Positions 1 to 8,000 of a stretch of DNA of 64,000 nucleotides are shown here, in pieces (positions within the stretch are counted from its first letter, which is position 1; every line of letters begins with the position of its first letter). The translations under genes were made by a program, and so were the position numbers. Source of the stretch: Woeseiaceae bacterium. Its GTDB lineage: Bacteria > Pseudomonadota > Gammaproteobacteria > Steroidobacterales > Woeseiaceae. The stretch spans positions 218,792 through 282,791 of the forward strand of contig JAJFKR010000006.1 in NCBI GenBank assembly GCA_021773095.1, in the 5' to 3' direction. The notes below the pieces were generated by a model, which saw only the letters and a list, made by a program, of their open reading frames with translations, did no database searches and was not told where the DNA came from.

Positions 1-576
1 AATGACCACAGTGTGCCGCAGGACGAGATCAGCGAAATGCTGATACGCCTGGCTCGAGAGGGCAACAGAGTGTTACGGCTAAAGGGTGGCGATCCTTTCG
101 TTTTCGGACGCGGTGGTGAGGAGATAGCGACACTGGCTGAGAATGGCATCAATTTTCAGGTTATTCCGGGCGTCACGGCTGCCAACGGTTGTGCAACCTA
201 TGCCGGTATACCGTTGACGCATCGTGACCATGCCCAAAGTTACATTGTCGTGACCGGGCATGAAAAAGACGGCGAGCTGAACCTCGACTGGAGCAGCTTG
301 ATTCACCCAAGACGTACGGTCGTCATTTATATGGGGCTCACGTCGCTGGGTGCGATTACCGACGGGTTCGTGGCACACGGAGCGGATCCGGAGACACCGG
401 CTGCGATTATCGAGAACGGAACCCGGAACGGGCAACGCGTGGTTACCGGTACTTTGCAGTCGCTGCAAGCAAAGTGCGCCGAAGCCGAGTTAAGGAGCCC
501 GGCTCTGATCATTATCGGCAGCGTCGTAAGCTTGCGCGACAAGCTTGCATGGTTTGAGCGCGGAGAAAATTCATGA
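1..576 (+). CDS. cobA: uroporphyrinogen-III C-methyltransferase (sirohaem synthesis), 5' partial
   Basis: The reading frame is open from base 1, so the start lies outside the window. The family transfers two methyl groups from SAM to uroporphyrinogen III to give precorrin-2, the route to sirohaem. Visible family blocks are [13 protein letters not shown], the [18 protein letters not shown] segment and the THRDHAQS stretch, all typical of the SUMT/CysG C-terminal domain. Whether the missing part also holds the CysG dehydrogenase/ferrochelatase domain cannot be seen. Sirohaem is the cofactor of dissimilatory sulfite reductase, so its place beside sulfur-oxidation genes is sensible. The stop overlaps the next start (ATGA). 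Confidence 0.93.
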   Translation, partial: NDHSVPQDEISEMLIRLAREGNRVLRLKGGDPFVFGRGGEEIATLAENGINFQVIPGVTAANGCATYAGIPLTHRDHAQSYIVVTGHEKDGELNLDWSSLIHPRRTVVIYMGLTSLGAITDGFVAHGADPETPAAIIENGTRNGQRVVTGTLQSLQAKCAEAELRSPALIIIGSVVSLRDKLAWFERGENS

Positions 577-1202
577 GTGATGCCCTGAAGTATTTGATCA
601 AAACTCGCCCGGAAGCAATGGGTGCCTATTTTTCTTTTCTAAAAGAATCCGGAAAGCATCTGGATCCGAAGACCCGGTCACTCATTTCCGTGATCACGAA
701 AGTCGACAGTCAGACCGAGCGTGGCCTGCGGCAGTATCTCCCGCGTGCCCTGCGAGACGGCGCAACTCCTGACGAGGTACTCGATGCCCTTCTAATGGCG
801 TTCCCGACTTTGGGTCTTGCCAAAATAACCTGGGCCATAGACATCATGCTGGATATGGACATTCCCGAATTTCGGGCAGAGCTTCTGGGCGTCGAGTCGG
901 AGTGGCATGACGTGATCGAATGGCAAGACGTGCGGGGAAAAGAAATTACTTACGTTGAAGACTGTGATGGCAGAAGCGTTTTTGTGCATTGTTCCGGCGA
1001 CGAACATACGGTGTATGACAGTCGCTGCCCCCACCAGGTCACGAACATTCCTCACCTGGCATTGTCCGGGACACGTTTGACGTGCCCGAAACATCAGTGG
1101 GTATTTGATGTCTCGACGGGAGAGTGTGTCGAGAAGGGCAGCCGCGGTCTGAACACCTTCCCGAGCCGGGTTGAAGGCGTCCAGTTACAGGCCTACTGGT
1201 AA
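573..1202 (+). CDS. carboxymuconolactone decarboxylase-like / Rieske [2Fe-2S] fusion protein
   Basis: This 209-residue protein has two parts. Residues about 15-100 look like a carboxymuconolactone decarboxylase/AhpD-type helical domain, including [20 protein letters not shown], but the AhpD CxxC pair is absent. Residues about 113-209 form a Rieske ferredoxin domain with ligands C152-x-H154 and C171-x2-H174. It is probably a small cytoplasmic redox protein. It overlaps the upstream sirohaem gene by 4 bp, so the two are translationally coupled, and a sulfur-related electron-transfer role is an inference from that context. No signal peptide or membrane segment is seen. The family assignment is good; the substrate is unknown. 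Confidence 0.8.
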   Translation: MSDALKYLIKTRPEAMGAYFSFLKESGKHLDPKTRSLISVITKVDSQTERGLRQYLPRALRDGATPDEVLDALLMAFPTLGLAKITWAIDIMLDMDIPEFRAELLGVESEWHDVIEWQDVRGKEITYVEDCDGRSVFVHCSGDEHTVYDSRCPHQVTNIPHLALSGTRLTCPKHQWVFDVSTGECVEKGSRGLNTFPSRVEGVQLQAYW

Positions 1203-1226
1203 AGGCAGCTGGTTCTTGCCTGACCC

Positions 1227-1577
1227 TTAGTCTTCGGGTTTCGCTTTGCCGCAGAAAACGTCGTGTAACGTGGCCATAACTTTGATGGCCTGATCGCCGG
1301 ATAGCGAATAGTATATTGACTGGGCGTGTTTTCTCGAGTCGACGATTTTCTCGCGTCGCAGGATGGCCAGATGTTGCGACACGGCCGACTGCCCGACGCC
1401 CAGGAGGCTCTGTAGTTCGCCGACAGTTTTTTCGCCTTCTGACAGTTGGCACAAAATCATCAGTCGCCACTCGTTGGACATGGCTTTCAGGAGCTCACAG
1501 GCGTTGCTCGCCATGTCGTGCAGCTCCGCCAATCGACGAAAGTCATCTGTTTCAACCAAATTATCGATGTTATTCAT
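1227..1577 (-). CDS. ArsR-family repressor, SqrR/BigR-like persulfide sensor
   Basis: This 116-residue winged-helix protein has the recognition helix around GVGQSAVSQHLAILRREK. Cysteines are at 27, 43 and 109. The 43/109 pair has the 66-residue spacing of the two reactive cysteines of SqrR (41 and 107), which form a polysulfide bridge when reactive sulfur is present. By homology it would release DNA in response to sulfide-derived persulfides. It is divergent from dsrE2-tusA across about 120 bp, the usual arrangement for an autoregulated repressor controlling the opposite operon. An arsenic- or metal-type ArsR is less likely, because no CxC metal motif is present. Confidence 0.82.
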   Translation of the reverse strand: MNNIDNLVETDDFRRLAELHDMASNACELLKAMSNEWRLMILCQLSEGEKTVGELQSLLGVGQSAVSQHLAILRREKIVDSRKHAQSIYYSLSGDQAIKVMATLHDVFCGKAKPED

Positions 1578-1583
1578 AAAGTT

Positions 1584-1614
1584 AAGTTATCTTAATTAGC
1601 TTATGAGAGCTTAT
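1584..1614. promoter_or_regulatory. candidate ArsR-family operator repeats
   Basis: The repressor/dsrE2 intergenic region holds three related heptamers: AAGTTAT at 1584-1590 and AGCTTAT at 1598-1604 and 1608-1614. The short inverted repeat TAAG-TTAT-CTTA overlaps the first. They lie just upstream of the repressor start and between the two divergent genes, where an autoregulatory operator is expected. The operator function is inferred. Confidence 0.4.
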
Positions 1615-1621
1615 TCTATCG

Positions 1622-1649
1622 TTTCACCAGTCAATTGTAATATTATGAT
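1622..1649 (+). promoter_or_regulatory. possible sigma-70 promoter for dsrE2-tusA
   Basis: TTTCAC (1622-1627) is followed after 16 bp by TATGAT (1644-1649), a moderate match to -35/-10 elements. It lies 50 bp upstream of the dsrE2 start and immediately downstream of the candidate operator repeats. Confidence 0.35.
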
Positions 1650-1698
1650 ACGCTAATGTTCTTTGATCGGTCGAACCCCAAAGAGGAGGTGCAAGCCC

Positions 1699-2238
1699 AT
1701 GTCCACTGAAGCTCAATTCGTCTCCGACGAAGCGCATAGCGCTCCCGTTGCCGTTCCGGCAACCAAAAGCATGTCGATCATTGTGACCAAAGGCAGCCTC
1801 GATTGGGCCTATCCGCCATTTATTCTTGCCTCGACCGCCGCGGCTATGGGATTACCCGTCACGATGTTTTTTACGTTCTACGGACTGCCGTTGTTGTTGA
1901 AAAAACTGGACCTGCAGCTGACGGCGGCCGGCAATCCGGCAATGAAAATGCCGATGATGGGTGCTCACATGGGACTGCCAAATATTCTGACAGCCCTGCC
2001 TGGTGTTGACGCAGCTTGTTCAAAAATGATGAAGAACCTTATGAACAAAAAGGGCGTAGCGCCCATCGAAGACTTGCGCGAGATGTGCCTGGATGCAGAC
2101 GTCCGAATGATTGCATGTCAAATGACGCTTGACCTGTTCGAGTATTCACTCGACGACATGATCGAAGGGCCGGAACTCGGTGGAGCCGCAACATACATTG
2201 AGTGTGCGACACAATCCGACATTAATCTTTTCATCTGA
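1699..2238 (+). CDS. dsrE2: DsrE/DsrF-like sulfur-carrier family protein (DsrE2 type)
   Basis: The protein has 179 residues from the ATG that follows the ribosome-binding site AGAGGAGG; an in-frame ATG 36 bp upstream has no such site. The DsrE/F/H fold is recognisable from MSIIVTKGSLDWAYPPFILASTAA through a hydrophobic segment around PVTMFFTFYGLPLLL. Cysteines at DAACSKMM, REMC and MIACQM are candidate sulfur carriers. In purple sulfur bacteria DsrE2 works with rhodanese and TusA to pass sulfane sulfur towards the Dsr pathway. It is followed directly by tusA, and no rhodanese gene is seen in this window. The exact subfamily is a judgement by eye. Confidence 0.85.
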   Translation: MSTEAQFVSDEAHSAPVAVPATKSMSIIVTKGSLDWAYPPFILASTAAAMGLPVTMFFTFYGLPLLLKKLDLQLTAAGNPAMKMPMMGAHMGLPNILTALPGVDAACSKMMKNLMNKKGVAPIEDLREMCLDADVRMIACQMTLDLFEYSLDDMIEGPELGGAATYIECATQSDINLFI

Positions 2239-2276
2239 TCTGCATAGTTGCGGATATCAAACGGAGCTGTACTTAC

Positions 2277-2507
2277 ATGGCCGACCATACTCTTGATGCG
2301 AAAGGGCTGAATTGTCCGTTACCCATCCTCAAAGCCAGAAAGGCGCTGAAAGATGTTGCCGCTGGAGAAACGCTCGAAATTTTGTCGACGGATCCGGGAT
2401 CGGTCGCCGATTTCCAGGCATTCTGTCGCCAAACCGGCAATGAGTTGCTCGAGTCGTCGACTGACGAATCGGTATTCCGGTTCCTCATCAAACGTCCGGC
2501 TGCATAG
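2277..2507 (+). CDS. tusA: TusA-family sulfurtransferase
   Basis: This 76-residue protein carries the family signature C-P-L-P-I-L-K-A, with the sulfur-binding cysteine at position 13 (GLNCPLPILKA), followed by the usual alpha-beta sandwich. TusA shuttles persulfide sulfur between proteins. In sulfur oxidisers it accepts sulfur from rhodanese or DsrE2 and feeds reverse DsrAB or Hdr systems. It lies 38 bp after dsrE2 and before a strong terminator, so the two genes form a short transcription unit under the divergent repressor. Confidence 0.93.
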   Translation: MADHTLDAKGLNCPLPILKARKALKDVAAGETLEILSTDPGSVADFQAFCRQTGNELLESSTDESVFRFLIKRPAA

Positions 2508-2522
2508 GCGATGAAAATTGCT

Positions 2523-2553
2523 GGACGCGAGTGCCTCTGCTCGCGTCCTTTTT
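2523..2553 (+). terminator. rho-independent terminator after tusA
   Basis: The arms GGACGCGAG (2523-2531) and CTCGCGTCC (2540-2548) are perfectly complementary across an 8-nt loop and are followed by TTTTTA. It separates the dsrE2-tusA unit from aprMBA, which must therefore have its own promoter or rely on read-through. Confidence 0.9.
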
Positions 2554-2587
2554 ATTTATCAAATAATCGGCTGAAGGGGAGAATCTG

Positions 2588-3337
2588 ATGTTCACTAGCA
2601 ATCCGTTCGCAGAATTAACGGTATTTCTGCCAGCAGAGGCCATGCAGGTCTACATCGTCCTGATGATAATTGCGGTTATTGTCGGAACGGTCGCCGATAT
2701 GCTGCACAAGAACAGCGGCAAGTATTTCTCGCAGCGGAAAGAGAAAGCACAGGCAGCGGCAACCAGGAAACTGAGCGGTGTCGATAAAGCTTCGCTGGCG
2801 ATCAAAACCATTGCAGTTGAAGTCGCGACAGCAGGCGAGTTTTGCAATGTGCAGAGAAGGATTTCCCATTTGCTGATGTTCTACGGCTTTATTCTTTACC
2901 TTGCCACGACCGTCATCATGATTTTCGCTTACCCAACACGCGCTACGCCTACTCCCGCAGTCATTCCCTTGCTGTGGAACATCGGGGTGATCATGCTCCT
3001 CATTGGCGGCTACTGGTTTTTCTTTCTCCTCAGGGTCAACGTCGCAAAAGACGGCCAACCTGTTTTCCGTCTCGTGTTGGCCGATCTGTTCATAGTGACC
3101 TTGCTCGGCAGCGTTACCTTCGCTTTCATCTGGGAAATCGTACAGTCCACGGGCAATTTGACCGCCACGAAGTTCGTCTTTGGTTTCTACATCTTATTTA
3201 CCACGCTGTTGTTCGGTTCTGTCCGCTGGTCGAAGTTAGCGCATATGTTCTTCAAACCCGTAGTGGCCTTTCAAAGAAGGGTAGAGGAGGCAAGCGGTGC
3301 CTCCACTCTTCCTGCAACTCATAACGAACGGAGTTAA
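2588..3337 (+). CDS. aprM: membrane anchor of adenylylsulfate reductase (AprM)
   Basis: This 249-residue integral membrane protein has about five hydrophobic segments, near residues 18-38, 88-110, 125-147, 165-187 and 193-213. Its general character is that of quinone-linked b-type/NarI- or DsrM-like membrane subunits. Its position directly before aprB and aprA matches the aprMBA order of several sulfur-oxidising proteobacteria. There AprM is thought to anchor the reductase and pass electrons from sulfite oxidation to the quinone pool. The start follows GGGGAGAA. Identification leans on gene order as well as sequence. Confidence 0.82.
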   Translation: MFTSNPFAELTVFLPAEAMQVYIVLMIIAVIVGTVADMLHKNSGKYFSQRKEKAQAAATRKLSGVDKASLAIKTIAVEVATAGEFCNVQRRISHLLMFYGFILYLATTVIMIFAYPTRATPTPAVIPLLWNIGVIMLLIGGYWFFFLLRVNVAKDGQPVFRLVLADLFIVTLLGSVTFAFIWEIVQSTGNLTATKFVFGFYILFTTLLFGSVRWSKLAHMFFKPVVAFQRRVEEASGASTLPATHNERS

Positions 3338-3342
3338 TCGAG

Positions 3343-3804
3343 ATGCCGACTTTTGTTTACATGACAAATTGTGACGGTTGCGGCGAGTGCGTGGATATTT
3401 GTCCTTCAGACATCATGCACATCGATCCTACACACCGGCGCGCGTTCAATATCGAACCTAACTTCTGCTGGGAATGTTACTCCTGCGTAAAGGCTTGCCC
3501 GCAAAATGCGATCGACGTTCGCGGTTATGCCGACTTCGCTCCCTTGGGTCACAGCGTCCGCCCGATCCGGGATGAGGAAGAGGCCACTATTGCCTGGAAA
3601 ATCAAATTCCGGGACGGCCGGGAGAAGAATTTCGAGTCGCCGATCCGAACCACCCCGTGGGGGTCGATAAAATCAGCATCCGATTACGACGCGCCGAGTC
3701 AGGAGGCTATTAACTCCCAGGAGCTTGCGCACGAACCGGCCGGACTTAATGTCGATGAGCTGCCCGCATTAACTCCGGACCAACTCAAGCAGGGAGTAGT
3801 GTAA
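3343..3804 (+). CDS. aprB: adenylylsulfate reductase beta subunit
   Basis: The protein has 153 residues. The N-terminal ferredoxin domain holds two [4Fe-4S] motifs of the form C-x2-C-x2-C-x3-C: NCDGCGECVDICP, then FCWECYSCVKACP. The C-terminal tail, from about GHSVRPIRDEEE onward, is the AprB-type extension that wraps around AprA. The beta subunit carries electrons between the FAD of AprA and the membrane partner. It starts 5 bp after aprM and its stop overlaps the aprA start, so it is strictly co-translated. Confidence 0.95.
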   Translation: MPTFVYMTNCDGCGECVDICPSDIMHIDPTHRRAFNIEPNFCWECYSCVKACPQNAIDVRGYADFAPLGHSVRPIRDEEEATIAWKIKFRDGREKNFESPIRTTPWGSIKSASDYDAPSQEAINSQELAHEPAGLNVDELPALTPDQLKQGVV

Positions 3805-5648
3805 TGGGATTGTTTTCGGGGAGAAAAACAGTATTCGTGGATTCCGATGTGCTCGTCATCGGTGGCGGCATGGCGGGTTGTGGTGCCACTTACGAATCCA
3901 GATTTTGGGGTCGAGATAAGAAAGTCGTTGTTGTAGAGAAAGCCAACATTGAGCGTAGCGGAGCTGTTGCGCAGGGCCTGTACGCAATCAACTGCTATAT
4001 GGGCATGCAGTGGGACGAGAATCAGCCCGAAGATCATGTTCGTTATGCCCGTAACGACCTAATGGGTTTGGTCCGGGAGGACCTCGGCTACGACATCGCC
4101 CGCCACGTCGATGCAACCGTGCACATGTTCGAGGAATGGGGTCTGCCGATCATGAAAGACCCTGAGACCGGCCGGTACATGCGGGAAGGCAAGTGGCAGA
4201 TCATGATTCACGGCGAAAGCTACAAGCCAATCGTTGCCGAAGCCGCGCGCAAGGCCGCTACTAAAGTCTATAACCGGATCATGGTGACCCATCTGTTGAT
4301 GGACAAGAAGAAAGAAAACCGTGTTGCCGGTGCCGTTGGTTTCAATGTGCGCACCGGTGAGTTTTACGTGTTCCGTGCCAAGGCAGTCATCGTCGCGGCC
4401 GGTGGCGCGTCGCATATCTTCAAACCGCGTTCGGTGGGTGAGGGCATGGGTCGTACCTGGTATGCCCCGTGGAGTAGCGCTTCAGCTTATGCATTACCGA
4501 TCCTCGCCGGCGCCAAGATGACGCAGATGGAGAACCGCATTGTTCTCACACGTTTCAAAGACGGTTACGGTCCTGTTGGTGCCTACTTTCTGCATCTAAA
4601 GACCTATACGGAAAATGCGTACGGCAATGAATACGAGTCCACCTGGTACGAAAACACCAAGGCACTGGTCGGCGATTACGTTGATCATCAACCGGTGCCG
4701 ACTTGCCTCAGAAATCACGCGTTTTTAGAAGAGCTAAAGGCAGGCCGCGGGCCCATCCGCATGGTGACCAAAGAAGCCTTCCAGGATCCGCACAAAGAGA
4801 CGGTCGGCTGGGAGAATTTCCTCGGCATGACGGTCGGGCAGGCGGTTGTCTGGGCAGCACAAAATATCGATCCCAAGGAAATCAATCCGGAACTGACCAC
4901 GTCCGAGCCTTACGTCATGGGTTCGCACGCCACCTGCTCAGGCGCGTGGGCCAGCGGTCCGGAGGACTATGCACCGGATGAGTACCAGTGGGGCTATAAC
5001 CGCATGATGACCGTCGATGGACTCTTCGGTGCCGGCGACACCATCGGTGGCACGGCACACAAGTTCTCGTCCGGATCGTTCGCCGAGGGCAGGATCGCCG
5101 GCAAGGCCGCGATCAAGTACATCGATGACCTTGGCAAAGATGCACCGGAAGTCAGTGAGGATGAGTACCAGAACCTCAAAAAGGTCGTCTACCAGCCCAT
5201 GGAGAACTACTCCGTCGGCCGCAACGAGATCGTCGCTGGAACGGTTTCACCCAGTTACCTGTTGCCGATCCATGGTCTGCAGCGTTTGGAAAAAATCATG
5301 GACGAATATGTCGCTGGCATTAGCTCGCATTACACGACCAACGAGCACATGCTCAATCGCGGGCTGGAGTTGCTGGAGATGCTCAAGGAAGACATGCACC
5401 ATCTCGGTGCCGAAGATCTTCATCAGTTGCAGCGGGCATGGGAGCTGAACCATCGAATCCTGGCCTCGGAGTGTGTGACGCAGCACACGATGTTCCGCAA
5501 GGAAACCCGCTGGCCCGGGTATTACTATCGTGGCGATCATATGAAACTGGACGACACCGATTGGCATTGCTTCACCTTGTCGCAATACAACCGTGAAGCG
5601 AATGAGTGGTCGATGGAGAAGGCGCCCGTTTATCACATCGTCGACTAG
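3804..5648 (+). CDS. aprA: adenylylsulfate reductase alpha subunit (APS reductase, flavoprotein)
   Basis: The protein has 614 residues, close to the usual length. The FAD-binding site is at DVLVIGGGMAGCGATYE (about residues 15-31). A family block near YVMGSHATCSGAW is followed by the second FAD-contact region GLFGAGDTIGGTAHKFSSG. In sulfur oxidisers the enzyme runs in reverse, joining sulfite and AMP to give APS and releasing two electrons; an ATP sulfurylase or APAT, not seen here, would then release sulfate. The order aprM-aprB-aprA together with DsrE2/TusA argues for oxidation and against sulfate reduction, though a phylogeny would be needed to prove it. Confidence 0.97.
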   Translation: MGLFSGRKTVFVDSDVLVIGGGMAGCGATYESRFWGRDKKVVVVEKANIERSGAVAQGLYAINCYMGMQWDENQPEDHVRYARNDLMGLVREDLGYDIARHVDATVHMFEEWGLPIMKDPETGRYMREGKWQIMIHGESYKPIVAEAARKAATKVYNRIMVTHLLMDKKKENRVAGAVGFNVRTGEFYVFRAKAVIVAAGGASHIFKPRSVGEGMGRTWYAPWSSASAYALPILAGAKMTQMENRIVLTRFKDGYGPVGAYFLHLKTYTENAYGNEYESTWYENTKALVGDYVDHQPVPTCLRNHAFLEELKAGRGPIRMVTKEAFQDPHKETVGWENFLGMTVGQAVVWAAQNIDPKEINPELTTSEPYVMGSHATCSGAWASGPEDYAPDEYQWGYNRMMTVDGLFGAGDTIGGTAHKFSSGSFAEGRIAGKAAIKYIDDLGKDAPEVSEDEYQNLKKVVYQPMENYSVGRNEIVAGTVSPSYLLPIHGLQRLEKIMDEYVAGISSHYTTNEHMLNRGLELLEMLKEDMHHLGAEDLHQLQRAWELNHRILASECVTQHTMFRKETRWPGYYYRGDHMKLDDTDWHCFTLSQYNREANEWSMEKAPVYHIVD

Positions 5649-6030
5649 TGATCCGAACAACCCGTGTCTTTTCTGTACGCCACGCGAGGTGACAGGGAGT
5701 AACGCGCTGGCATACAGCTCGCGCGACAGTTACCCCGTTAGCCCGGGTCATTCGTTAATTATCCCGTTTCGGCACTGTGCCAGCTTCTTTGATCTCACTG
5801 CTGACGAGGCAAGCGCCTGTATGGAGCTTGTCGCAGCTGAGCGAATGACACTGGATAGCGAGTTCAGTCCCGACGGCTATAACATGGGCGTCAACGTGAA
5901 TGCCGCCGCCGGGCAGAGCATTTTCCACGTCCACATCCATTTGATTCCCCGTTACGCTGGCGATACCGCAAACCCTCGAGGTGGTGTGCGACACGTCATC
6001 CCCACCAAGGCTGCCTATACCCGCAAGTAA
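5602..6030 (+). CDS. HIT-family nucleotide hydrolase/transferase
   Basis: The protein is about 142 residues from an ATG inside the end of aprA; a GTG 9 bp earlier is the alternative. The recognisable part begins at NNPCLFC, after the aprA stop. The histidine triad is HVHIHLIPR near the C-terminus. HIT proteins bind and cleave nucleotide phosphoramidates or dinucleotides. Because APS and AMP are the substrates of the neighbouring reductase, an adenylate-related role such as APS or AMP-NH2 hydrolysis is tempting but only inferred. No good ribosome-binding site is seen, so coupling to aprA translation is likely. Confidence 0.82.
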   Translation: MSGRWRRRPFITSSTSDPNNPCLFCTPREVTGSNALAYSSRDSYPVSPGHSLIIPFRHCASFFDLTADEASACMELVAAERMTLDSEFSPDGYNMGVNVNAAAGQSIFHVHIHLIPRYAGDTANPRGGVRHVIPTKAAYTRK

Positions 6031-6155
6031 AGCGAGTCGGCGTGGGTACTAAGGTTTCTGCGCAGGCTGCCGCTAATATTAATTGAAGATCGATTGTGTT
6101 GGATAGTGCGGCCACAGCGCTCAGTGAACCGCGCCGCGATACGAAAGAGTGAAGA

Positions 6156-7985
6156 ATGACAGAGCACCCGGTTGACATGATTGGGCGGTACGAACTGATT
6201 CGGCCTATTGGCAAGGGCGCACAGGGAGCAGTGCACCTGGCGCGCGATCCGAGGCTGGATCGCTATGTCGCGATAAAAATACTCAACGAAAAAGATGCTG
6301 AATTCAATCGGCTGGCCGAAGACGGTACGCCGTTAGAGGCGCGTATTTCGAGTCGCTTGAAGCACCCAAACATCATCCCGATTTTTGATGCGGGTGTGTG
6401 TGAAGAGGGTGCCTACCTGGTCTTCGAATACGTCGAGGGAGAACCGCTGGCAAAAAGCTTGATTGCCAACGGGCCGCTGTCGATAGAGGCGGCCGTGCCG
6501 CTGATCGCATCGATCCTGAAAGCTGTTGCCACGGCACACGCATCGGAAATCGTGCATCTTGACCTCAATCCGAGAAATATCATGATGGATGCCGACAATG
6601 TGCCGCGGATCATGGATTTTGGTCTCGCGCAATACTTGGGCCTCGAGCGCGAACCCAGCGAATTCGTCAGCGGTACGCTGCGTTATATGGCTCCTGAGCA
6701 TCTTTGGGGAAAACAACTGGGTCCCTGGACTGATGTGTTTGCGTTGGGCTGCACTTTCTTTGAGGTTGTCACCGGCCAAAGAGCGATGCGTGGAGAGTCA
6801 ATTGAACAGATCCAGTTCAAAATCATCTCCGCGGACGTCGATTTTACGCCGCTCATGCAAATTCCGCACGGCGATGCCTTCGCCCGGTTTCTTGCCGGAT
6901 CATTGGAAAAAAGTCGCGAAGGGCGTTATTCCGATTGCTCGGTCATGAGCGAAGCCTTCGAGCTATTCCTGAATAATGTCGGGCTTGCCGATAAAGCGGA
7001 GGCGGACGGCTCAAGTCACAGTACGATCGACTTTCTTCTGCGACGTATGCAACGAACGGGAGACTTTCCGACGATTTCCCGCACCTTGTCGGATATTAAT
7101 CGGCTCGCCGGAGACGATCGCAGCGCCAACGCGGACAAGCTGGCCAATGTAATTCTGCGGGACTTCGCGCTGACCGCCAAACTTCTAAAGCTCGTCAATT
7201 CCGCTTTCTACGGCACCCGTGTCGCGGAAATTACCAATGTCTCGCAGGCCGTTGTTTTCCTCGGCATCGAGCAGGTGCGGATGACGGCAAACAGCCTGTT
7301 CCTGTTCGGCAACATGAAGGGTGACTCCGCTGTATTGAAGGACTCGATGATCAAGTCCTTCCTGAGCGGCTTGATTGCGCGCCACCTGGCGCAACGTGAG
7401 AAGCTGCCGGACGCGGAGGAGGCGTTTATCTGTGGCATGTGTCAAAACCTTGGCGAAAATCTCGTCATGTTTTATTTCGCTGATGAATTTGAGGACATTA
7501 TTGAATCTCAGAAAAACGATGACCTCGACAAAGCGGCTGCAGCGCGTGGCGTGCTCGGTGTAAATTACTCCGAACTGGGTGCAGCGGTCGCTAAAACGTG
7601 GAATCTACCCAATTCGATCATCGAGTCCATTCGTGGTGTTCCACCGGGAAATGTTGTTGCACCGGAGACTGAAATTGAGAGGCTTCGGAACTGTGCGGTG
7701 TTCGCGAACGAGCTATGTGACTTGTTGCAGAATCGCGAGCAAGATGAAGTCCAGGCCGCCATGCTCAAGCTCCTGATGCGGTTCGCACCCTGTTTTTCGA
7801 TCGAACTCGTTTACTGTCAGCAGCTTGTTAGTGCGTGTTTTGAGAAACTGGAGCAGTTTGCCCCCATCTTCGAGATGGACGTATCTTCGAGCGACTATTG
7901 TCGGCGAATGCAGTCCTGGTTGGACGAGCAACAGGCCAAAGCGGAGCAAAACGCAGTAGCGGCTGAACAGCCCGTGGCAGGGTAG
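6156..7985 (+). CDS. Ser/Thr protein kinase fused to an HDOD domain
   Basis: Residues about 11-280 of this 609-residue protein form a Hanks-type kinase. They show the glycine loop IGKGAQGAVHL, lysine 41 (VAIK), catalytic HLDLNPRN with Asp136 and Asn141, the DFG motif with Asp154, and APEHLW. Residues about 310-510 form an HDOD domain (FPTISRTLSDINRLAGDD, then KLLKLVNSAFYG, later GVNYSELGAAVAKTWNLP). HDOD domains are HD-like helical output or scaffold modules without hydrolase residues. No transmembrane segment is seen, so it is cytoplasmic. It lies alone between the HIT gene and a convergent hydrolase, with 125 bp before it in which no promoter was recognised. Its targets are unknown. Confidence 0.9.
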   Translation: MTEHPVDMIGRYELIRPIGKGAQGAVHLARDPRLDRYVAIKILNEKDAEFNRLAEDGTPLEARISSRLKHPNIIPIFDAGVCEEGAYLVFEYVEGEPLAKSLIANGPLSIEAAVPLIASILKAVATAHASEIVHLDLNPRNIMMDADNVPRIMDFGLAQYLGLEREPSEFVSGTLRYMAPEHLWGKQLGPWTDVFALGCTFFEVVTGQRAMRGESIEQIQFKIISADVDFTPLMQIPHGDAFARFLAGSLEKSREGRYSDCSVMSEAFELFLNNVGLADKAEADGSSHSTIDFLLRRMQRTGDFPTISRTLSDINRLAGDDRSANADKLANVILRDFALTAKLLKLVNSAFYGTRVAEITNVSQAVVFLGIEQVRMTANSLFLFGNMKGDSAVLKDSMIKSFLSGLIARHLAQREKLPDAEEAFICGMCQNLGENLVMFYFADEFEDIIESQKNDDLDKAAAARGVLGVNYSELGAAVAKTWNLPNSIIESIRGVPPGNVVAPETEIERLRNCAVFANELCDLLQNREQDEVQAAMLKLLMRFAPCFSIELVYCQQLVSACFEKLEQFAPIFEMDVSSSDYCRRMQSWLDEQQAKAEQNAVAAEQPVAG

Positions 7986-8000
7986 TTCGGTTTTCTGACT

